This document shows, piece after piece, positions 59,368 through 64,000 of a DNA stretch of 64,000 nucleotides. The position numbers and the translations under genes were made by a program. Under the pieces are notes generated by a model. That model was not told the origin of the DNA, ran no database searches, and saw nothing but the letters and a program-made list of their open reading frames with translations. Numbering within the stretch: the stretch's first letter is position 1; each line of letters opens with the position of its first letter. The stretch is from NCBI GenBank assembly GCA_024231975.1, contig JAAEQB010000120.1, forward strand, positions 62,001 to 126,000, in the 5' to 3' direction. The stretch comes from Allobosea sp. (GTDB taxonomy: Bacteria > Pseudomonadota > Alphaproteobacteria > Rhizobiales > Beijerinckiaceae).

Positions 59368-61413
59368 TCATAGGGCGCTGCAGATCCGTAGGGCATCGAG
59401 CATCGCCGAATGGATGTTGCGGCTCGCCACGGCATCGCCGATCCGGTGCAGCTCGAAACCTTCAGCCGACCTGCGCGGTTGCGGCGCAGCATTCACCGTC
59501 GCTTCGAGATCGCTGACGCCCTCGTTGTTCGAACGCCCCCGCAGCTGGTCGTAGACCTCCGTCATTGGAATGCTGCCTTGCTCGACCACGACATGGTCGA
59601 CCATGACGGTCGTGATCTCGTGCGACAGGTCGTTGAGGAGCCGGGCCGCCAGCCGGTTGTCGCAGCGCTCGACGGAAACCAGGCGCGTCTCCGGAATCGG
59701 CTGGATGCCATGCTTGAGGAAAAGCTGTTTCCAGCGGATGCGCTCCGAATAGGTCAGTTCCTCGGCGATCATGGCATCGATGGAGACGTAGCTGACCCGC
59801 GCGCCCGCTTCGACCGCCCGTTCCGCCGCCAGAGGGCCGGGGTGCCGGCCGGTCCCGTCGAAGATCAGCACATCGCCCGACAAGGCGACCTGCCCAGTCA
59901 GGACATCCCAGGTATTGATGCACAGTTCCGCACCGTCGCCGATATCGACCATCGGCAGTCCGCCGGTCGCCATGATGACGACGTCGGGCTCCAGCTCGGC
60001 GATATCGTGCTCGTCCATATAAGCATTGGCGTGCAGGCTGGCGCCCAGGCGGCCGAGCTCGGCCAGACGCCATTCGACGATGCCCTTCAGGTCGCGCCGC
60101 CACGATCCGGTCGCGCCCAACAGGATCTGGCCGCCGAATTCCGCCGCAGCCTCGTAGAGCGAAACCTCATGGCCACGCTCCGCGCTGACCCTGGCCGCCT
60201 CCAGGCCGGCCGGGCCGCCGCCGATCACGACGACCTTCCGTACGGGGCCCTGCGTTTTAGGAATCACGTGCTTTAGGGAGAGCTCACGACCCGTAACGGG
60301 ATTGTGCAGGCAGGAGGGGCGGTGCTGGGACTGGCAATGCGTGGCTCCGACGCAGGGCCTGATCTCGTCCTCCCGTCCGCTCGCCAGCTTGGCGACGATA
60401 TAGGGGTCCGCGATCTGCGCCCGCGTCATTCCGGCCATATCGACCTTGCCCTCGCGCACCGCATAGCGCGCGGATGCCAGGTCGGCGATCCTGGCGGCAT
60501 GGAAAACCGGCAGGCCGACCTCACGCCGGAACACGCCCACCGGCTCCACCCAGGGTGCGAGCGGGGTGCCCATTCCCGGCATGTTGTACTTGGCCAGAGC
60601 CGGCACGTTCTCCATCGTCCCGTAGATCGCATTGAAGAAGTCGACGGCGCCGGCATCCTTCAGGATCCGGGCGATGCGAATGCCCTCGTCGAGCCGCAGG
60701 GCGCTGTCCGGCCCTTCGTCGATCGTGAACCGCATTCCGAGGATGAAGCTGTCGCCCACAGCCTTCCGGATCGCCTCATGCACCATCAGGGCGAACCGGC
60801 AGCGGTTCTCCAACGAACCGCCGAAGCGGTCCGTGCGCCGGTTCGTGTCCGGGGAGAGGAACTGACCGATCAGATGCCCACCGGCCATCGTCTCGATGCC
60901 GTCGAGGCCGCCCTCCTTGCAGCGCAGTGCAGCCGCGGCGAAGGCCTTCACCACCCGGTCGATGTCGTGCTCGTCCATCTCCTTGGGAATGCTGCGATGC
61001 GCGGTCTCCCGGATGGGCGACGGGCCGATCGTCGGCAGCCGGTCGCCGCCATAGGGATCGCCGCGACGGCCCAGATGGGTGATCTGGCACATCAGGGCAG
61101 CGCCCTGCGCATGCATCCTGGCGGCGAACCGCTGCAGATGCGGGATGATCTCGTCCGTACCGACATTGAGCTGGCGGAAGATGTTGGGGGAATCGATGTC
61201 GACATTGGAGGACCCGCCGAACATCGACAGGCCGATGCCGCCCTTGGCCTTCGCTTCGTGATAGCTCTGATAGGCATCGTCAGGCATGCCGTTCTGCTCC
61301 AGCCCGCAGGCATGGCTGGTGCTCATGATCCGGTTGCGGATCGTCAGGTGCCTGATCGTCAGCGGTTGCAGCAGGGGATCTTTCGCGACGATCGCGGGAT
61401 CGGGTTGGTACAT
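59368..61413 (-). CDS. FMN/FAD/iron-sulfur oxidoreductase of the 2,4-dienoyl-CoA reductase / N-demethylase family
   Basis: 681 residues, full length for the family. The N-terminal FMN barrel (to about 345) has GGHLIGQFLSPDTNRRTDRFGGSLENR; the iron-sulfur region is RPCVGATHC...SC (C354, C360, C368), and the C-terminal half carries VVVIGGGPAGLEAARVSAERGHEV for FAD/NAD(P). The position that in most members is the second cysteine (C-x-G-C) is alanine A357, a variant I recall from StcD/DgcA-type enzymes that demethylate N-methylated amino acids and betaines. With an amine oxidoreductase and an amino acid importer beside it, demethylation of an N-methyl amino acid is the best guess. GGAGG lies six bases ahead of the start. 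Confidence 0.88.
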   Translation of the reverse strand: MYQPDPAIVAKDPLLQPLTIRHLTIRNRIMSTSHACGLEQNGMPDDAYQSYHEAKAKGGIGLSMFGGSSNVDIDSPNIFRQLNVGTDEIIPHLQRFAARMHAQGAALMCQITHLGRRGDPYGGDRLPTIGPSPIRETAHRSIPKEMDEHDIDRVVKAFAAAALRCKEGGLDGIETMAGGHLIGQFLSPDTNRRTDRFGGSLENRCRFALMVHEAIRKAVGDSFILGMRFTIDEGPDSALRLDEGIRIARILKDAGAVDFFNAIYGTMENVPALAKYNMPGMGTPLAPWVEPVGVFRREVGLPVFHAARIADLASARYAVREGKVDMAGMTRAQIADPYIVAKLASGREDEIRPCVGATHCQSQHRPSCLHNPVTGRELSLKHVIPKTQGPVRKVVVIGGGPAGLEAARVSAERGHEVSLYEAAAEFGGQILLGATGSWRRDLKGIVEWRLAELGRLGASLHANAYMDEHDIAELEPDVVIMATGGLPMVDIGDGAELCINTWDVLTGQVALSGDVLIFDGTGRHPGPLAAERAVEAGARVSYVSIDAMIAEELTYSERIRWKQLFLKHGIQPIPETRLVSVERCDNRLAARLLNDLSHEITTVMVDHVVVEQGSIPMTEVYDQLRGRSNNEGVSDLEATVNAAPQPRRSAEGFELHRIGDAVASRNIHSAMLDALRICSAL

Positions 61414-61523
61414 GATTGCCTCCGGAAAACGGCAAGGCTCCGCCGATCGCCCGAACGATGAGGTTCGCGCGGCAGCTGCCTTCGCTGGTGGACTGATCCC
61501 GTGCCTGCGGCCCGGGCGAGCTG

Positions 61524-62300
61524 CTAAAGGACTTGGCTCAGGAACTGCCTCGTCCGCGGATCCTTGGCGTTGGTGAAGAACTGCTGCGGCGGACCGTGCT
61601 CGACGATCACGCCCTTGTCGGTGAAGTAGATGTGGTCGGCGACCTCGCGCGCGAACCCCATCTCGTGCGTCACGAGAATGCAGGTCATGCCATCGGCCGC
61701 GAGTTCCTTGATGGTCACGAGCACCTCCTTGACCGTCTCGGGATCGAGCGCGGCGGTGACCTCGTCGAAGAGCATGACGTCGGGACGCATCGCGAGGCTC
61801 CGCGCGATCGCGACGCGCTGCTGCTGCCCCCCGGACAGCTGGCCGGGATAGACATCCTCCTTGCCGGTCAGCCGTACTTTCGCGATGAGCGCACGCGCAC
61901 GCTGCTCGACCTCGGCCTTCGGTTCGCGGAGGACCTTTACCGGCGCCATCATGACGTTCTCGAGGGCCGTCTTGTGCGGGAACAGATTGTACTGCTGGAA
62001 GACGATGCCGACCTTCCTGCGCAGCGCGAGCTTGTCCAGTTTCGGGTCGTTGACCTCCTGGCCTTGGACCTTGATCGATCCGCGCTGGATCGGGCTCAGG
62101 CCGTTGATGCAGCGGATCAGGGTCGATTTTCCGGAGCCGGACGGCCCGATGATGCAGACGACCTCGCCCTTGCCGACATCGAGGCTGATGCCCTTGATCA
62201 CCTCCAGCGCGCCGAACGACTTGTGCACATCCCGCAAGGAGACGATCGGCGCGCCGGGCCGCGATGTCGACAGGGCGGTCACGCTGGTTTCAGACGACAT
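61524..62300 (-). CDS. Polar amino acid ABC importer ATP-binding protein (GlnQ/HisP type)
   Basis: 258 residues from ATG 62300, overlapping the permease end by 11 bases; an in-frame TTG upstream is less likely. Walker A GPSGSGKSTL, signature LSGGQQQRVAIARSL, Walker B MLFDEVTAALD (Val instead of the usual Pro after DE), His switch VTHEMGFAREVAD. A long N-terminal extension precedes the conserved SLRDVHKSFG. It energises the two downstream-coupled permeases. Confidence 0.93.
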   Translation of the reverse strand: MSSETSVTALSTSRPGAPIVSLRDVHKSFGALEVIKGISLDVGKGEVVCIIGPSGSGKSTLIRCINGLSPIQRGSIKVQGQEVNDPKLDKLALRRKVGIVFQQYNLFPHKTALENVMMAPVKVLREPKAEVEQRARALIAKVRLTGKEDVYPGQLSGGQQQRVAIARSLAMRPDVMLFDEVTAALDPETVKEVLVTIKELAADGMTCILVTHEMGFAREVADHIYFTDKGVIVEHGPPQQFFTNAKDPRTRQFLSQVL

Positions 62301-63120
62301 AGTGACGCTCAAGCTTTCGTGTCAAAAGCGCGATCGGATAGATGTACGCAAAGAAAAGGCACAGCAGGAACAGGTAGAACGGAAAGAGCAGATCCGGCCT
62401 GGCGCCTGCCGCCTCCATGCCCGCCTGCGCGTTGGCGACGGCTTCGTGCACGCTGAAGATCGAAGCCATCGGCGTCGACAGCGTCAGCAGCGCGTACCAG
62501 TTCATCCAGGGCGGAATGGCGCGCCGGATGCACTGCGGCAGGATGATCCAGCGCAGCGTCTGGGAGCGGGTAAAGCCCAGCCCTTCGGCCGAATCCCATT
62601 GCCCCGTCGGGATGGAATGCACGGCCCCGCGGACGATCTCGCTGATGTTCCCCATGACCGGCAGAGCGAAGGCGATGACGGCCTTGGTCCAGTCCGGCAG
62701 CGGGATCCTGACTCCGCCAGGCAGGCGCAGCTCGGTCGGCAGCATGTACATGATGGCGAAGAGGATCACGAGCCAGGGCGAGTTGCGCAGGAGATGCGTG
62801 ACGAAGCGGGAGGGCGTACGCACCGGCCAGAGCAGGCTGATCTGCATCAGCCCCAAAGCGATGCCCAGAACCGTGGCCAGCGCCATCGCCAGGAAACTCA
62901 TCGCGAGGTTGAGCGCGAACCCTCGCAAGATGAAGGGGAGCCAGGTCCCGAGCGTTTCGATGGCCGAGGCGCGACCGGGTGGGTTGGCCTGCGCCCAGGC
63001 AGAAACCAGCGACAGAGCGAACGCGATCAGCAGGCATAGTCCGTAGCGCCAGCTCAGCAAGGCCAGCGGCCGCGAGGGCGAAAGGCGATCCCTGTCGAGG
63101 ACGAAGGCGCGCGTCGTCAC
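62290..63120 (-). CDS. Polar amino acid ABC importer permease (HisM/GlnP type)
   Basis: 276 residues with an N-terminal membrane helix (YGLCLLIAFALSLVSAW) and the core permease domain. The coupling loop is SAEGLGFTRSQTLRWIILPQCIRRAIPPW, typical of the family. The start overlaps the preceding permease by four bases. Confidence 0.92.
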   Translation of the reverse strand: MTTRAFVLDRDRLSPSRPLALLSWRYGLCLLIAFALSLVSAWAQANPPGRASAIETLGTWLPFILRGFALNLAMSFLAMALATVLGIALGLMQISLLWPVRTPSRFVTHLLRNSPWLVILFAIMYMLPTELRLPGGVRIPLPDWTKAVIAFALPVMGNISEIVRGAVHSIPTGQWDSAEGLGFTRSQTLRWIILPQCIRRAIPPWMNWYALLTLSTPMASIFSVHEAVANAQAGMEAAGARPDLLFPFYLFLLCLFFAYIYPIALLTRKLERHYVV

Positions 63121-63863
63121 TGGCCGTATCCCGGCAATGCGGCACGCCGCTCGATGAAATGAAGCGCGCTGGCCAGCGCCGTCACCACGATGATGTAGAA
63201 CAGGAAAAGCAGGAGCATCATTTCAGGGACATTGACGTTGTCCGACCAGACCTGGTTCAGGACATAGGTCATCTCCGGCACCGCGATCACGTAGGCGAGC
63301 GAGGTGGTCTTCGCCAGGCTGACCAGGTTGTTCGTCAGCGCCGGCAGGCTGATCCTGAACGCCAGCGGCAAGCTGACGTGGAGATAGGTCTGCCAGCGGG
63401 AGAAGCAGAGGCTTTCCGCCGCCTCGAGCGTGGATTCGGGCACGGCTTCCAGCCCGGAGCGGAAGATCTCGACGTTGAACGCGCCCCCGAAGATGCCGAG
63501 CGAGATGATGGCCCAGCCATAGGCCGAGATCAGTGGCTGCGAATATCCGCCCATGTCGACCGCTGGCACGAAGGTGCCGAGGCCGAAGAAGAAGAACAGC
63601 AGCTGAATCATCGGCGGCGTGTTGCGGAAGGCCTGGATATACGCATCCATCACGACCCGCACGACGGCGCTTCTGGCGTTCTGAGCCCATGCCCCGAGCA
63701 CGCCGATCACCAGCGACAGCAGCAACGTCCAGAAGATGAGCTGGAGGGAGTTGCTGGCGCCGGTGAGGAAGCGGTCGAACTCGTACTGATCATAGAACAC
63801 GTTGAAGTTCAGACCCGTGGTCTCGTACAGCCTCCGGAAATAAGGTCCGATGAGATCTAGCAT
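63117..63863 (-). CDS. Polar amino acid ABC importer permease (HisQ/GlnP type)
   Basis: 248 residues with five membrane helices. NTPPMIQLLFFFFGLG and ESTLEAAESLCFSRWQTYLHVSLPLAFRISLPAL are family signatures. It is the first permease after the binding-protein gene and partners the one at 62290-63120. Confidence 0.92.
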   Translation of the reverse strand: MLDLIGPYFRRLYETTGLNFNVFYDQYEFDRFLTGASNSLQLIFWTLLLSLVIGVLGAWAQNARSAVVRVVMDAYIQAFRNTPPMIQLLFFFFGLGTFVPAVDMGGYSQPLISAYGWAIISLGIFGGAFNVEIFRSGLEAVPESTLEAAESLCFSRWQTYLHVSLPLAFRISLPALTNNLVSLAKTTSLAYVIAVPEMTYVLNQVWSDNVNVPEMMLLLFLFYIIVVTALASALHFIERRAALPGYGQ

Positions 63864-63905
63864 GAGCGGCCATCATCGATGGGGCGTGTCTGAACGCGCA
63901 TCGGT

Positions 63906-64000
63906 CTAGTTCTTGGGATTCAGATAGGTCGTGTCCCAGCTCAGCTTCTTGCGCTGCTCGTCGAACCAGTCTCCGGGCTTCACATTCCACTTCTTGGCCA
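63906..64000 (-). CDS. Amino acid ABC importer binding protein (C-terminal part, cut by the window end)
   Basis: The frame that stops at TAG (63908-63906) reads AKKWNVKPGDWFDEQRKKLSWDTTYLNPKN at its end. Position, directly upstream of two polar-amino-acid permeases, and the tail's Trp-rich style fit a family-3 binding protein. Most of the gene lies outside the window, so the ligand class cannot be judged. Confidence 0.65.
   Translation of the reverse strand, partial: AKKWNVKPGDWFDEQRKKLSWDTTYLNPKN

Overview
The window is a high-GC chromosomal stretch (Shine-Dalgarno starts, ATGA overlaps, Tat-type signal peptides on binding proteins) from a metabolically versatile alphaproteobacterium. It looks most like the order Hyphomicrobiales (Rhizobiales), perhaps Bosea or a relative; that assignment rests on overall gene content and style, not on a marker gene. 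I see no rRNA, tRNA, insertion sequence, phage gene or CRISPR array. It reads as accessory catabolic chromosome: about 61 protein genes, nearly all for uptake and breakdown of small organic molecules, in compact operons each next to its own regulator.

Layout. 1-3.2 kb (+): enolase-superfamily enzyme, ornithine-cyclodeaminase-family protein and a PhnD-like protein without a signal peptide. 3.5-4.1 kb (+): small secreted protein. 4.1-12.4 kb (-): oligopeptide-type ABC importer, GH51 alpha-L-arabinofuranosidase and an ArsR-like regulator, which reads as an arabinoside uptake and hydrolysis operon. 12.6-16.2 kb (-): Fbp-type ferric iron importer. 16.5-26.2 kb: TetR regulator divergent from a three-subunit molybdenum hydroxylase, followed by a complete branched-chain-amino-acid-type ABC importer and a CoxG-like protein. 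26.2-32.3 kb (-): second oligopeptide-type importer and a glyoxalase-like protein, divergent from a FAD oxidoreductase. 34.1-36.2 kb (+): UvrD-type helicase. 36.4-39.4 kb (+): transketolase and D-2-hydroxyacid dehydrogenase; then a GNAT gene (-). 40.1-46.5 kb (-): seven-gene operon of short-chain dehydrogenase, split transketolase, beta-hydroxyacid dehydrogenase and TRAP transporter, divergent from a LysR regulator. 47.6-55.9 kb: a GntR-centred divergon. Leftward run GntR, two tandem paralogous sugar-binding proteins and a dehydrogenase; rightward run an enolase-superfamily dehydratase, two sugar permeases and two unknown proteins. 56-64 kb: LysR, HAD hydrolase, FAD oxidoreductase, a flavin/iron-sulfur oxidoreductase and a polar-amino-acid ABC importer cut by the window end.

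How the parts work together. At least seven solute uptake systems are present, most sitting with enzymes that would process the imported compound. The best candidates for something undescribed are the GntR divergon (a 29-bp near-perfect operator, duplicated binding proteins, no local ATPase, two unrecognised genes), the split-transketolase/TRAP operon, and the molybdenum hydroxylase whose active-site loop differs from the CO dehydrogenase pattern. All function calls come from motifs and family knowledge recalled without a database search.
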